NCBI GenBank assembly: GCA_025930755.1
Contig: JAICOJ010000016.1
Span: 1-48,513 of the forward strand
Length of the DNA: 48,513 nt
Source of the DNA: Gemmatimonadaceae bacterium
Lineage (GTDB): Bacteria > Gemmatimonadota > Gemmatimonadetes > Gemmatimonadales > Gemmatimonadaceae
Direction: 5' to 3'
Shown: piece after piece, positions 25,886 to 35,202 of the stretch
Numbering within the stretch: the stretch's first letter is position 1
Layout: the number at the start of each line of letters is the position of its first letter
Position numbers and translations under genes: made by a program
The notes under the pieces: model-generated
Databases searched by the model: none
The model's input: only the letters and a program-made list of their open reading frames with translations
What the model was told of the DNA's origin: nothing

Positions 25886-28186
25886 ATGATGCAACGCATC
25901 GAACGCGTCTTCGCCGGACGCAAGCTCACGATCGAGACCGGACGCATGGCCAAGCAGGCCGCGGGGTCGGCGATGGTGCAATACGGCGACACGATGGTCC
26001 TCGCCGCCGTCACCGTCAGCGAGAACCTGAGCCCGCTCCCGTTCTTCCCTTTGACGGTCGAGTACAAGGAGAAGTCATACGCCGCGGGCAAGATTCCCGG
26101 CGGATTCATCAAGCGCGAGGGGCGCCCGCACGACGAGGAGATCCTCTCGGCGCGGATCATCGACCGCTCGATCCGCCCGCTCTTCCCCGAGGGGTTCAAG
26201 AACGAGGTGCAGGTCTTCGTCTACGTGATCTCGGCCGACCAGGAGAACGACGCCGACGTCCTCGCCCTCATGGCGGTGTCCTTTGCGCTGAATGCGTCGC
26301 GCATTCCATTCCTGGCTCCAATCGCCGGCGTCCGGCTCGGCAGGCTGCAGGACAAGTGGGTGATCAACCCGACCTTCCAGCAGCTCGAGTTCAGCGACAT
26401 CGACATGGTGATCGCCGGATCCCGCGACTCGATCGTGATGGTCGAGGGCGGCGCCCTCGAAGTCAGCGAGGAAGATGTCATCGAGGGGCTCACGATCGCG
26501 CAGAAGGGCATACGCGAGCTGATCGGCATCCAGGAAGAGCTGCTCAAGAACACGCGTGTCGAGAAGATGAAGTGGACGAAGGTGACGCACCCCGACGATC
26601 TGGTTGCCAAGGTCAAGGAACTCGCCAAGGGCAAGATCGGCGAGGCGATCAACACGCCGGAGAAGCACGCCCGCGTCGACGCGGTCGAGATGGTCAAGCG
26701 CCAGGTCATCGAGCTGCTCACGCAGGACTTTCCCGACAACACGAAGGACATCGCCGATCTCGTCGGCGAGGTCGAGTACCACCAGCTGCGATCGCAGGTG
26801 ATCGAGCGCGGTGAGCGGGTCGACGGTCGCAAGCCGACCGAGGTGCGACCGATCACGGTCCAGGCGCCGATCCTTCCCCGAGCACATGGGTCCGCGCTCT
26901 TTACGCGTGGCCAGACGCAGGCGCTCGTGGCGGCGACGCTCGGGACCGAGCAGGACGTCCAGCGGCTCGACTCGATCGATAACCCTGACGAGTCGACCAA
27001 GTCGTTCATGCTGCACTACAACTTCCCGCCGTTCTCCACCGGCGAAGTTCGCCCGGTCCGCGGCACCAGTCGCCGCGAGATCGGCCATGGCAATCTGGCG
27101 GAGCGGGCGCTCCAGGCGCTCCTGCCGCCGTACGAGGAGTTCCCCTACACGATTCGCATCGTGTCGGACATCCTCGAGTCGAACGGCTCCTCGTCGATGG
27201 CCTCGGTGTGCGGTGGCTCGCTGGCGCTCTTCGATGCTGGCGTCCCGATGCGCGCCGCATGCGCCGGGGTCGCAATGGGCCTGATCACCGAAGGCGGGAA
27301 ATACGCGATCCTCACCGACATCCTGGGGACCGAGGACCACCTCGGCGACATGGATTTCAAAGTCGCCGGGACCGAGAACGGCATCACCTCGATCCAGATG
27401 GACATCAAGGTCGAGGGCCTCGATCTCAAGATCATGCGCGAGGCACTGGCGCAGGCGAAGGACGGACGCCTGCACATTCTTCGCGAGATGAGCAAGGCAC
27501 TGCCCGAGCCGCGCGCCGACCTCTCGCCGTATGCGCCGCGCATCGTCACTGTCCAGATCAGCCCCGAGAAGATCGGCGATCTCATCGGTCCGAAGGGCAA
27601 GACGATCCGGGGCATTCAGGAGGAGACCGGCGCCGAGATCACGGTGGATGATACCGGTCGCGTGACGATCGCCGCCGTGGGCGGCGAGGCACTCGAGCGG
27701 GCCAGGGCGATGATCAAGGCCCTCACCGCGGAGCCGGTGATCGGCGAGATCTACGAAGGCACGGTGAAGAGCACGACCGCGTTCGGCGCGTTCGTCGAGA
27801 TCATGCCCGGTACCGAGGGGCTCGTTCACATCTCGGAGCTCAAGCACGGCCGCACGGAGAAGACCGAGGACGTCGTGAAGAAGGGCGATCGTGTGAAGGT
27901 GAAGCTGCTGGATCGCGATGAGCGCGGCCGTCTTCGTCTCTCGATGAAGGCGCTGCTCCCCAAGCCGGAAGGCATGACCGAGGACGAGGGGAATGGCGGC
28001 GGGCGGGGTGGTCGAGGCGACCGGGGTGGAGAACGCCCGCGGCGATCGGATGAGCATCGTCGCGAGGCGGCCGAGCCGCGCGCGGCGCGGGGCGGTGACG
28101 GGGAGCAGGAGGGCGACGGAAGCCCCGGCGTCGAGCCCGCTGAGCGCGGTCCGCGGCGCTCGTCCCGCGGCCGTACGCGGCGGTGA
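25886..28186 (+). CDS. pnp: Polyribonucleotide nucleotidyltransferase (PNPase)
   Basis: 766 residues. A phosphorolytic 3'-5' exoribonuclease, core of RNA decay. Two RNase PH domains (about 1-230 and 300-545; YKEKSYAAGKIPGGFIKREG, then RTSRREIGHG-like GTSRREIGHGNLAERAL) flank a helical region. A KH domain (about 550-610, KIGDLIGPKGKTIRGIQEE) and an S1 domain (about 618-690, GTVKSTTAFGAFVEIMPG) follow. The tail (about 700-766) is Gly/Arg/Glu-rich and disordered, longer than in E. coli. Two adjacent ATGs (25886 and 25889) are possible starts. The stop overlaps the GTG of the peptidase gene. Confidence 0.96.
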   Translation: MMQRIERVFAGRKLTIETGRMAKQAAGSAMVQYGDTMVLAAVTVSENLSPLPFFPLTVEYKEKSYAAGKIPGGFIKREGRPHDEEILSARIIDRSIRPLFPEGFKNEVQVFVYVISADQENDADVLALMAVSFALNASRIPFLAPIAGVRLGRLQDKWVINPTFQQLEFSDIDMVIAGSRDSIVMVEGGALEVSEEDVIEGLTIAQKGIRELIGIQEELLKNTRVEKMKWTKVTHPDDLVAKVKELAKGKIGEAINTPEKHARVDAVEMVKRQVIELLTQDFPDNTKDIADLVGEVEYHQLRSQVIERGERVDGRKPTEVRPITVQAPILPRAHGSALFTRGQTQALVAATLGTEQDVQRLDSIDNPDESTKSFMLHYNFPPFSTGEVRPVRGTSRREIGHGNLAERALQALLPPYEEFPYTIRIVSDILESNGSSSMASVCGGSLALFDAGVPMRAACAGVAMGLITEGGKYAILTDILGTEDHLGDMDFKVAGTENGITSIQMDIKVEGLDLKIMREALAQAKDGRLHILREMSKALPEPRADLSPYAPRIVTVQISPEKIGDLIGPKGKTIRGIQEETGAEITVDDTGRVTIAAVGGEALERARAMIKALTAEPVIGEIYEGTVKSTTAFGAFVEIMPGTEGLVHISELKHGRTEKTEDVVKKGDRVKVKLLDRDERGRLRLSMKALLPKPEGMTEDEGNGGGRGGRGDRGGERPRRSDEHRREAAEPRAARGGDGEQEGDGSPGVEPAERGPRRSSRGRTRR

Positions 28187-29451
28187 GCCGCGAGCCCTTC
28201 GATGCGGAGGGCGCGCTCCACCGGACTGTCCTGCCTAACGGGTTGACCGTACTCTCCGAGCACATGCCGGGGGTGCGGTCGATCGCCTTCGGCGCGTGGG
28301 TGCGCGCCGCGTCGGTGCACGAGCCGCGCGATCGCATGGGCGTGTCGCATCTCCTCGAGCACATGGTGTTCAAGGGGACGCCGACCCGCAGCGCCAGGGA
28401 CATTGCGCTGTCGCTCGAGACGTTGGGCGGCGCGCTCGATGCGTACACGGCGCGCGAGCACACGTCCTATCAGGCGCGCGTCCTGGACGAGCATCTCGAG
28501 CACGCGGCCGACGTCATCGCCGACCTGGTCTTCCGCCCCCTGCTGCGCCCCGAGGATCTCAAGCTCGAGCGGCGCGTGGTCCTCGAGGAGATCAGCATGG
28601 TCGAGGACACGCCCGACGATCTGGTCTTCGAGCTGCATAACGAGGCGCTGTGGGGGCAGCATCCCTACGGCTACTCGATTCTCGGGACTCGGGATACGGT
28701 CTCGGCCCTGGGCGTGCGCGAGCTGCGAGAGCTCCACGAGCGAGCGTACCACCCGCCGCAGCTCATCGTCGCGGCCGCGGGCAACGTGCAGCACGATCGT
28801 CTGCTGGAGGCGCTCGAGCGCACAGGCTGGGCGGCGGTGGCCCGCGGGGATGCGACCCCACTCTCGGCGCCGGCGCCCGTCGCTGCGTCGCCTGGCTACC
28901 GCCACGTCGCGAAGGAGGCCGCGCAGACCCACATCGTCTACGGCTCGCCGATGATGGCGCACGGCCACCCGCTGCGGTACGCCGCCGTGCTCGTGAGCAC
29001 GGTGCTCGGTGCCGGCATGAGCTCACGGCTGTTTCAACGCGTGCGCGAGGAGCTGGGCCTCGCCTATTCGGTCTACACGTTCCAGTCGTTCCACGCCGAC
29101 ACGGGCGTCCACGGCGTCTACGTCGGGACGGCGCCCGAGACAGCCGCCGACGCGGCGGCGGCCATTCGTGAAGAGCTGTCGCGCGTCGCTGCCGACGGGC
29201 TGACACCGGAGGAAGTCGAATCGGGGAAGAGTCAGCTCAAGGGGCAGAGCACGCTGTCCCTGGAGAGTGTGTCCTCGCGGATGTATCGTGCCGCGGGCGT
29301 CGACCTCTACGGGGAGCCGTACCGGACACTGGATCAGCTGCTCGTGGAGATCGACGCGATTACCGAGGAGCAGGTGCGCACCGTGTGCCGGGACTATTTT
29401 TCCCCCGGCGCGCAGACGGTGGTGAGCCTGGGGCCCAAAGCCATTCAGTAA
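28183..29451 (+). CDS. M16-family zinc peptidase (processing-peptidase-like)
   Basis: 422 residues from a GTG start overlapping the pnp stop (GTGA). It carries the inverted zinc motif HxxEH in [14 protein letters not shown] (about residues 50-63), a downstream Glu in the [12 protein letters not shown] region, and the C-terminal half with the usual R/Y pair ([15 protein letters not shown]) that completes the active site. It is similar to YmxG/PepR and mitochondrial processing peptidase beta, which often follow pnp in bacterial genomes. It lacks a signal peptide, so it is presumably cytoplasmic. The natural substrate is unknown. Confidence 0.92.
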   Translation: MSREPFDAEGALHRTVLPNGLTVLSEHMPGVRSIAFGAWVRAASVHEPRDRMGVSHLLEHMVFKGTPTRSARDIALSLETLGGALDAYTAREHTSYQARVLDEHLEHAADVIADLVFRPLLRPEDLKLERRVVLEEISMVEDTPDDLVFELHNEALWGQHPYGYSILGTRDTVSALGVRELRELHERAYHPPQLIVAAAGNVQHDRLLEALERTGWAAVARGDATPLSAPAPVAASPGYRHVAKEAAQTHIVYGSPMMAHGHPLRYAAVLVSTVLGAGMSSRLFQRVREELGLAYSVYTFQSFHADTGVHGVYVGTAPETAADAAAAIREELSRVAADGLTPEEVESGKSQLKGQSTLSLESVSSRMYRAAGVDLYGEPYRTLDQLLVEIDAITEEQVRTVCRDYFSPGAQTVVSLGPKAIQ

Positions 29452-29483
29452 GCGCGTTCACCCTTCTACTCCATCCGACACGT

Positions 29484-30599
29484 ATGAAGATCGGCGTTCC
29501 GAAGGAGATCAAGACCAACGAGAACCGTGTGGCGCTGGTGCCGGCAGGAGCGGAGGCGCTGGTCGCGGCGGGGCATTCGGTGGTCATCGAGCGGGGCGCT
29601 GGCGAAGGAAGCGGGTTCAGCGATGAATTGTACGCCAAGACCGGTGCGCGCATTGCCCCCGATGCGGATGCCGTGTGGCGTGACGCGGACATGATCATGA
29701 AGGTGAAGGAGCCGATCGAGCCCGAGTGGCCGCGCATGCGCCGCGGCCAGACGATCTTCACGTACTTTCACTTCGCCGCCGATGAAGCGCTCACCCGCGC
29801 TCACCTCGAGAGCGGGGCGGTGTGCATCGCGTACGAGACCGTCGAGCTGCCCTCGCGAGAGCTGCCGCTCCTGACGCCGATGTCGGAGGTGGCCGGCCGC
29901 ATGGCGGTGCAGGAGGGCGCGAAGTATCTCGAGAAGCTGTACGGTGGCCGCGGCGTGTTGTTAGGCGGCGTGCCGGGCGTGCTGCCGGCACGGGTGGTCA
30001 TCCTCGGCGGCGGGATCGTCGGGATCAATGCCGCGAAGATGGCGGCGGGGATGGGCGCGCACGTCGTCATTCTCGACATCTCGCTCGAGCGGTTGCGGTA
30101 TCTCTCGGACGTCATGCCAGCCAACGTCTCGCTCCTGCACTCGAACCGGTTCGCGGTTCTCGAGCAGATTCAGACGGCCGATCTGGTGGTCGGGGCGGTG
30201 CTGATTCCCGGAGCGAAGGCGCCATCGCTGGTGCGGCGGGAGGATCTCAAGAAGATGCAGCCCGGCAGCGTCATCGTGGACGTCGCGGTGGACCAGGGTG
30301 GGTGCGTCGAGACGATCAAGCCGACCACGCATGAGAATCCGACCTACGTCATCGACGGCGTCATCCACTACGGGGTGGCGAATATGCCCGGCGCGGTGCC
30401 GCGAACGTCGACCCTGGCACTCACCAACGCGACGCTGCCCTATGCGCTGCAGCTCGCGAACAAGGGGTGGAAGGCCGCCGTACGCGACAATCCCGCGTTG
30501 CGGAAGGGACTCAACATGATCGATGGCAAGGTCGTCTATCCCGCCGTCGCCGAGGCGTTCGGACTCGAGTCGATGGACGTCGAGAAGGTGATCGCCTGA
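29484..30599 (+). CDS. ald: Alanine dehydrogenase
   Basis: 371 residues, standard length. It interconverts L-alanine and pyruvate plus ammonia with NAD. Features: the N-terminal [18 protein letters not shown] motif with substrate-binding Arg and Lys, the KVKEP loop with a catalytic Lys, [13 protein letters not shown] with the catalytic His, the Rossmann fold [20 protein letters not shown] (about residues 168-188), and [15 protein letters not shown]. The start is set by alignment of the conserved N-terminus. It could help use alanine as a nitrogen or carbon source or recycle peptidoglycan amino acids. Confidence 0.96.
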   Translation: MKIGVPKEIKTNENRVALVPAGAEALVAAGHSVVIERGAGEGSGFSDELYAKTGARIAPDADAVWRDADMIMKVKEPIEPEWPRMRRGQTIFTYFHFAADEALTRAHLESGAVCIAYETVELPSRELPLLTPMSEVAGRMAVQEGAKYLEKLYGGRGVLLGGVPGVLPARVVILGGGIVGINAAKMAAGMGAHVVILDISLERLRYLSDVMPANVSLLHSNRFAVLEQIQTADLVVGAVLIPGAKAPSLVRREDLKKMQPGSVIVDVAVDQGGCVETIKPTTHENPTYVIDGVIHYGVANMPGAVPRTSTLALTNATLPYALQLANKGWKAAVRDNPALRKGLNMIDGKVVYPAVAEAFGLESMDVEKVIA

Positions 30600-30621
30600 T
30601 CGGCGGGGAGGAGGCTGCGTC

Positions 30622-31407
30622 ATGATGCCGTCTGTGCCGCGCATCCTCTGCTATCACAAGGTCGATCGACGTCTCGAGCTTGGCGTCACGCGCATCTCGC
30701 CGCGCCGTTTTGCCCGGCACATCGAGCGCCTGGCGGCGGACGGCTGGCGAACGTTGACGCTCGATGAGCTCGCCTCGTGCGCGCGCGGCGAGCGCGCGGC
30801 TGCACCGAACGAGATCGCGATCACGTTCGACGACGCCTACCGCGGGCTGCGGCAGCACGCGTTCCCGGTTCTCGAAGCGCACGGCTTTGCCGCGACGTGC
30901 TTCGTCATCACCGCGTACGCCGGCCGACTCAACCGATGGGACGTCGCGTACGGCGGCCGGCGCTTCGCGCATCTCGCGTGGCGCGACATGCGCCGCTGGC
31001 AATCCCGCGGCATCACCTTCGCATCGCACACCGAGACGCACCCGCGCCTCACGTGGATGAGCGATGCCGGAGCGGCAGAGGAGCTGCAGCGGTCGCGTGA
31101 CGATCTCCGCCGAGCCCTCGACGAGGAACCGCGGGGCGTGAGCTATCCGTTCGGCGCGTGCGCGTCGCGGGAGTATGCTCTGGCGCGTGACGCGGGGTAC
31201 GACGTGGGCTTCACCCTGGCGTCGACGTGGACCGGGGATGCGATGGCCATTCCGCGGTTGCCGGTGTATGTCTGGGCGCCTCCGCGGCCGGGAACGGGGC
31301 CGCTGCGACACGTCGAGCGCGCCGTCGCCACGCTTGCCAATCGTGCCTCGGTGGGAACGGCGTTGATTCAGCGCGGGGCCGGGCGAACGATCTCGGTAGA
31401 ATCCTGA
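30622..31407 (+). CDS. Polysaccharide deacetylase (carbohydrate esterase 4 family)
   Basis: 261 residues. NodB-homology fold: the first motif ITFDDAYRGL (about 69-78) supplies the catalytic Asp and a metal Asp, SHTETH (about 135-140) the two metal His, and SYPFGACASREY (about 172-183) the substrate groove. The N-terminal ILCYHKVDRRLELG is typical of the YadE/PgaB-like branch. No signal peptide is evident. It removes acetyl groups from an N-acetylated sugar polymer or lipid-linked sugar; the real substrate is unknown. It lies 22 bp after ald, apparently in the same transcript. Confidence 0.88.
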   Translation: MMPSVPRILCYHKVDRRLELGVTRISPRRFARHIERLAADGWRTLTLDELASCARGERAAAPNEIAITFDDAYRGLRQHAFPVLEAHGFAATCFVITAYAGRLNRWDVAYGGRRFAHLAWRDMRRWQSRGITFASHTETHPRLTWMSDAGAAEELQRSRDDLRRALDEEPRGVSYPFGACASREYALARDAGYDVGFTLASTWTGDAMAIPRLPVYVWAPPRPGTGPLRHVERAVATLANRASVGTALIQRGAGRTISVES

Positions 31408-31413
31408 GTCCAA

Positions 31414-31432
31414 CGCCGGGGATAGCCCGGCG
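31414..31432 (+). other. GC-rich hairpin between deacetylase and PAP2 genes
   Basis: The stem CGCCGGG (31414-31420) pairs perfectly with 31426-31432 around a 5-nt loop. The T-run after it is poor (CACCTCTTGCTT), so termination here would be weak. Confidence 0.35.
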
Positions 31433-31459
31433 CACCTCTTGCTTTACGGTGGCCCCGTG

Positions 31460-32362
31460 ATGGCCATCACGGAGCGAACCAGCGTGCGGGCGCTGACCGC
31501 ACATCTCCTCGCCGTTGCGTGCGCAACGGCGTGCCTTGCGAGTAGTGCCGACGCTCAACGGACTCTGAAGAGCGTCGGCCGCGATTTCGAGTATGGCCTA
31601 CGCGACATCCTGCACGTATGGGCGTCCCCCCTTCGCGCCGATCGTGATGAGTGGATGACGTTCGCCGCGAGTGCCGCGGTCGTGGGGGCGACACTGGTCA
31701 TCGACGATGACGTGCAGCGCGCGATGGCGCGCCACCCGCGCTCGGCATTCATGCGCGGCCTCGAGGTGTTCCGCGAAGGGCACAAGACCGGACTCATCGA
31801 TCTCGGCAGCGGCAAGCGCTTGCAGCCGATTTCAGGTGTTCTGTACCTGCTCGGGTTTGCGTTCGATTCTCGTGCGCTGCGCGATGCGGGCATGGGGTGC
31901 GCCAGCACGCAGCAGGCGAACATACTGGTTCATCACGGCTCATACGCCATCATTTCTCGCGAGCGCCCGCTCACGGCGAACGGCGATCAGTACGACATCG
32001 AGCTCGGCGCGGGCCCATGGCGCGAGCATTCGTTCTATGGCGGGCATGCCGGCAACATCATGGGATGCGTGACGTACTGGAACGAGCGCTTCGATCTCGG
32101 CCCGGCGGAGCCGGTGCTGTACCTGGTGGCGATCGGCGTAGGATTGGGCCGCGTGGCCGATCAGCGCCACTGGCTGTCCGACACATTCACCGGAATGCTG
32201 GTGGGCCACGCCTTTGGCCGGGTGATTGGGCGCCGAGCGCGCGCGCGTGCGGATGGCGCACCTCCGCAGGCCCTGGGGCCGTTCGGCGGAGAGCTCCTTC
32301 TCAGCACGGGCCGCTCGTCAGGCGACCAGACCGTCGTGGTCGGGTGGCGCCGAGCCTTTTAG
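31460..32362 (+). CDS. Exported PAP2-superfamily phosphatase
   Basis: 300 residues from ATG 31460, which gives a signal peptide (about 1-34, ending SSADAQ). The PAP2 active site is present in divergent form: SRERPLTANG (motif 1, R-x-R-P), SFYGGHAGNIMG (motif 2, usually PSGH) and GRVADQRHWLSDTFTG (motif 3, R-x5-H-x3-D). Hydrophobic helices surround them. The family hydrolyses lipid phosphates such as undecaprenyl or phosphatidylglycerol phosphate, or haloperoxidase-type substrates. The C-terminus (GELLLSTGRSSGDQTVVVG) has a beta-strand look, so an outer-membrane or periplasmic place is possible. Upstream GTG 31457 and another start at 31439 are alternatives. Confidence 0.8.
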   Translation: MAITERTSVRALTAHLLAVACATACLASSADAQRTLKSVGRDFEYGLRDILHVWASPLRADRDEWMTFAASAAVVGATLVIDDDVQRAMARHPRSAFMRGLEVFREGHKTGLIDLGSGKRLQPISGVLYLLGFAFDSRALRDAGMGCASTQQANILVHHGSYAIISRERPLTANGDQYDIELGAGPWREHSFYGGHAGNIMGCVTYWNERFDLGPAEPVLYLVAIGVGLGRVADQRHWLSDTFTGMLVGHAFGRVIGRRARARADGAPPQALGPFGGELLLSTGRSSGDQTVVVGWRRAF

Positions 32363-32381
32363 TCACACGAGCCAGCGGGCT

Positions 32382-32581
32382 GGCATCCAAGTTCACAGTG
32401 GGACGCGGATTTCGCGGATGCAGCGGATCAGGCGGATTATTGCTCGCGCCACCCAGTCTCCGCGCGCAGCCCAAGGACTGGTTTTTTTGTTGCTGTAGAG
32501 GGGGAATCAATGCGCGAGAAGCGATCCGGCCGTTTCCGCTGCATCCGCGAAATCCGCGTCCCAACTGTGAGCTTGGATGCC
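32382..32581. repeat. Long near-perfect inverted repeat with 9-bp units (element F)
   Basis: The left arm 32382-32449 and right arm 32512-32581 are reverse complements with only a few mismatches and indels over about 70 bp. The left arm holds four GCGGAT units at 32405, 32414, 32423 and 32432, exactly 9 bp apart; the right arm holds the complements. The central 62 nt contain CCAGTC (32453-32458) and GACTGG (32476-32481) followed by seven Ts, a terminator-like core. It lies between the converging PAP2 and reductase genes and fills nearly all of that space. Confidence 0.85.
32453..32488 (+). terminator. Terminator-like hairpin inside element F
   Basis: A six-bp stem with a 17-nt loop followed by TTTTTTT, downstream of the PAP2 gene. 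The stem is short, but the T-run is the best in the window. Confidence 0.45.
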
Positions 32582-32609
32582 GGAATGCCGAGCCCGTTCC
32601 GCCTAGCGC

Positions 32610-33782
32610 TTACACGAAGAACCGCGCCGCCACCGGAACGAGGGTTGGATGATGCACGAGCGCACTGGCGAAGATGCGGCCGAGCGTTCGTCGCTGCGTG
32701 GGAATCTCGTTGACGGTACGGGCGAGGTCGTCGAAAAAGGCATCGTCGAACTTGCTGATCGCCTCCTTGAGCCGGTAATAGCGAAGGTGATCGTCGCCGA
32801 GCATGCGCATCCATTCGTCGTGGTACGTCTGGAGGCGCGCCGCTGACGTATCCCCCGCGGCGATCGCCTGGGCGGACACGCGCGCGGCCAGACGACCCGC
32901 CTTCATGGCGTTCACGATGCCGCCGCCGCTGAGCGGGTTCACCATGTGGGCCGCGTCGCCACAGACGAGCAGCCCATCGGTGACCGTCTGCTTGATTGTC
33001 GGGTGGACGATGACACCGCCGACCGTGTAGCCCGTCGTTATGCCCTGCGGGAAGTACCGCGCCATGTAGTCGTCGAGCCATGCGCGTGCGTGCCGGCCAC
33101 CCGCTCGTAAGGCGACAATGCCCAGGCCGACGTTCGCCACCCCGACGTCCTTGGGAAAGATCCACGCGTAGCCGCCCGGCGCCACGCGATGGCCGAAATG
33201 CAGGTAAATGGCGTCAGGGTCGAAGGCGATGTTGGAGACGACGTACTGCGCGCAGCTCTCCATGTCGCGAGCCGGGACTCGTGTATCGAGGCCAGCCCAT
33301 CGCGCGACGAGCGCCTCGACGCCATCCGCGGCGATGACGATGCGGGCGTCGATGTCGCTCCCGCCGTGGGGTCCGCGAAGGGAGACGCGCCACCGATCGC
33401 CCTGGCGCGCGAGGGCGACCGCCTCGGTCCGGACGCGAATGTCCGCGCCCGCTCGTCCCGCCTCGGCGGCGAGCGCCGGCTCGAACCGCGAGCGGTCGAG
33501 AATGTAACCCACATCACCTTCTGCGACGCGGACTTCCGTTCCATCGGGCGCCCAGAAAATCACTCGCGTGATGCGGCGGGCCACCCAGCTCGCTCCCTCG
33601 GGAGCGATGAACTCGCTCAGGCCGCGGCTGCCGACGCCCTCGCCGCATCGCACCGGCGCGCCGATCGCCCGATCGCGCTCGACCAGGACCACGTCGAGCC
33701 CCGCCGTGGCCGCCTCACGGGCCGCGATGAGCCCCGCCGGCCCTCCACCCACCACGACCACATCGGCCCGCTCGAGCGTCAT
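32610..33782 (-). CDS. Geranylgeranyl-reductase-family FAD-dependent oxidoreductase
   Basis: 390 residues from ATG 33782, which overlaps the ferredoxin stop by 4 nt. The FAD-binding Rossmann motif VVVVGGGPAGLIAAREAA lies at about 8-25. The family's GAPVRCGEGVG segment follows (about 43-53), then IIAADG-like IVIAADGVEA, and the second FAD motif LLVCGDAAHMVNPLSGGGI (about 285-303). It resembles geranylgeranyl reductases and the FixC/ETF-quinone oxidoreductase branch. Together with the adjacent 2x[4Fe-4S] ferredoxin it likely reduces double bonds of an isoprenoid (lipid tail or quinone side chain) or passes electrons to a quinone. No signal peptide. Confidence 0.88.
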   Translation of the reverse strand: MTLERADVVVVGGGPAGLIAAREAATAGLDVVLVERDRAIGAPVRCGEGVGSRGLSEFIAPEGASWVARRITRVIFWAPDGTEVRVAEGDVGYILDRSRFEPALAAEAGRAGADIRVRTEAVALARQGDRWRVSLRGPHGGSDIDARIVIAADGVEALVARWAGLDTRVPARDMESCAQYVVSNIAFDPDAIYLHFGHRVAPGGYAWIFPKDVGVANVGLGIVALRAGGRHARAWLDDYMARYFPQGITTGYTVGGVIVHPTIKQTVTDGLLVCGDAAHMVNPLSGGGIVNAMKAGRLAARVSAQAIAAGDTSAARLQTYHDEWMRMLGDDHLRYYRLKEAISKFDDAFFDDLARTVNEIPTQRRTLGRIFASALVHHPTLVPVAARFFV

Positions 33783-34009
33783 GCCAGGAGCGGCGCGGGC
33801 ACATCCACGGGACGCGGCACCATCGCGAGAGCGCCCACCGGACATGGCGCGATGCACTTCTGACACGCCGTGCACGTTCGATCGTCAATGACAAGTCCAT
33901 CGCGACGCATGGCGATCGCCATCGGTGGGCAGAGCGGAAGACAGAGTCCACACGCGTCGCAGAGCTGAACGTCGACGACCGCCACGAGAGCGGGGAGGGA
34001 GCGGGGCAT
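33779..34009 (-). CDS. 2x[4Fe-4S] ferredoxin
   Basis: 76 residues from ATG 34009. Two cluster motifs: CDACGLCLPLCP (about 18-29) and CTACQKCIAPCP (about 46-57), each C-x2-C-x2-C-x3-C-P. A longer reading from 34045 exists, but its start would lie within the -35 box of the gene's own promoter, so the shorter form is preferred. The predicted transcription start coincides with this ATG, implying a leaderless mRNA. It overlaps the flavoprotein gene by 4 nt, so the two are surely made together and the ferredoxin is its probable electron donor. Confidence 0.9.
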   Translation of the reverse strand: MPRSLPALVAVVDVQLCDACGLCLPLCPPMAIAMRRDGLVIDDRTCTACQKCIAPCPVGALAMVPRPVDVPAPLLA

Positions 34010-34015
34010 GCGCGC

Positions 34016-34045
34016 GATATATCCGAGTGGTGTAGGTTGTGTCAA
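34016..34045 (-). promoter_or_regulatory. Promoter of the ferredoxin-reductase operon
   Basis: On the minus strand TTGACA (34045-34040), 18-bp spacer, TATATC (34021-34016). The start would fall about 7 nt further, at the ATG itself (34009). Confidence 0.65.
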
Positions 34046-34053
34046 GCCAATGC

Positions 34054-34083
34054 CTTGCTGTAGCTGTAGTGCGCCGCTAGACT
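34054..34083 (+). promoter_or_regulatory. Candidate promoter for mreB operon
   Basis: TTGCTG (34054-34059), 18-bp spacer, TAGACT (34078-34083), leaving a leader of about 65 nt. A second choice using TTGTGT at 34037 is equally possible. A small hairpin (34125-34130 with 34135-34140) precedes the mreB start. Confidence 0.35.
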
Positions 34084-34156
34084 TTCAGCCGACCGTGCAG
34101 GACCGCCTGCCTTCTCATCGCTGCCGTTCCGCTCGGAACGCCGGATCCGCTTACTA

Positions 34157-35194
34157 ATGCGCTGGCCATTCTTCAAGTCGCGCTCGCTCTTTCCCGCCAA
34201 CGCGATCGCCGTCGACCTCGGAACCGCCAACACGCTGATCTACGTGAAGGGCGAGGGTATCGTGCTCAACGAGCCCTCGGTCGTGGCGATCGATCGCGCA
34301 TCCGGCAAGATCAAAGGCGTGGGCCTCGAAGCAAAGCGCATGCTCGGCCGCACGCCGGAGGGCGTGATCGCCGTGCGTCCCATGAAGGACGGCGTCATCG
34401 CCGACTTCGATGTGACGGAGAAGATGCTCCGGTACTTCCTCCAGCTCATCATCGACAATCACGTCTTCAAGGTGAAGCCGCGGGTGATCGTGTGCGTCCC
34501 CTCGGGGATCACCGAGGTGGAGAAGCGCGCGGTCCGCGATTCTGCGATAGGCGCGGGCGCGAAGGAAGTCTTCATGGTCGCGGAGCCGATGGCGGCGGCG
34601 ATCGGCGTCGGGCTGCCGGTGGAGACCCCCACCGGGAACATGGTGATCGACATCGGCGGCGGCACGACCGAGATCGCCGTCATCGCGCTCTCCGGCATCG
34701 TCAGCGACACGTCGATCCGGACCGGGGGCGACGAGCTCGACACGTCGATCGTGCAGTTCATGCGCAAGAACTACAATCTGCTCATCGGCGAGCCCACCGC
34801 CGAGCAGATCAAGATCCAGATCGGGTCCGCGGCGCCGGTGGGGGAAGAGCGCGAGATGGAAGTGAAGGGACGCGATCTCGTCAGCGGCATCCCCAAGACG
34901 GTTCGCGTGCACTCGAGCGAGATCCGCGAAGCGATTCAGGAGCCGATCCAGCAGATCGTCGACGCCGTGCGTCGCGCGCTGGAGATCACGCCACCCGAGC
35001 TCGCCAGCGACATCGTCGACCGCGGGATCGTCATGACGGGCGGCGGCGCGCTCATTCGCGGGCTCGACCTCCTGCTCTCTCAGGAAACCAGCCTTCCGAT
35101 TCATGTCGATGAGGATCCGCTCACCTGCGTGGTGCGCGGGACCGGACGCATTCTCGACGACGAGGAGAAGTACTGGTCGGTCCTGAGCACCTGA
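34157..35194 (+). CDS. mreB: Rod shape-determining protein MreB
   Basis: 345 residues. An actin-like ATPase that forms membrane-bound filaments steering wall synthesis. Phosphate 1 motif [15 protein letters not shown] (about 14-28), then [32 protein letters not shown], phosphate 2 [14 protein letters not shown] (about 162-175), and adenosine motif [18 protein letters not shown] (about 292-309). The N-terminal WPFFKSR segment may be an amphipathic membrane anchor. There is no clear Shine-Dalgarno sequence before the ATG. First gene of the elongasome operon. Confidence 0.97.
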   Translation: MRWPFFKSRSLFPANAIAVDLGTANTLIYVKGEGIVLNEPSVVAIDRASGKIKGVGLEAKRMLGRTPEGVIAVRPMKDGVIADFDVTEKMLRYFLQLIIDNHVFKVKPRVIVCVPSGITEVEKRAVRDSAIGAGAKEVFMVAEPMAAAIGVGLPVETPTGNMVIDIGGGTTEIAVIALSGIVSDTSIRTGGDELDTSIVQFMRKNYNLLIGEPTAEQIKIQIGSAAPVGEEREMEVKGRDLVSGIPKTVRVHSSEIREAIQEPIQQIVDAVRRALEITPPELASDIVDRGIVMTGGGALIRGLDLLLSQETSLPIHVDEDPLTCVVRGTGRILDDEEKYWSVLST

Positions 35195-35202
35195 GCTGAC
35201 CC

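Noticed and set aside
26075-28057. Very long open frame (660 codons) on the minus strand opposite pnp
   Set aside because: It is a shadow frame of a GC-rich gene: its sequence is Arg/Leu/His/Asp-rich with no domain, while the plus strand encodes complete PNPase.
32382-32581. Retron or group II intron RNA in element F
   Set aside because: No reverse transcriptase is present nearby and no characteristic msr/msd or domain V/VI structure is visible.
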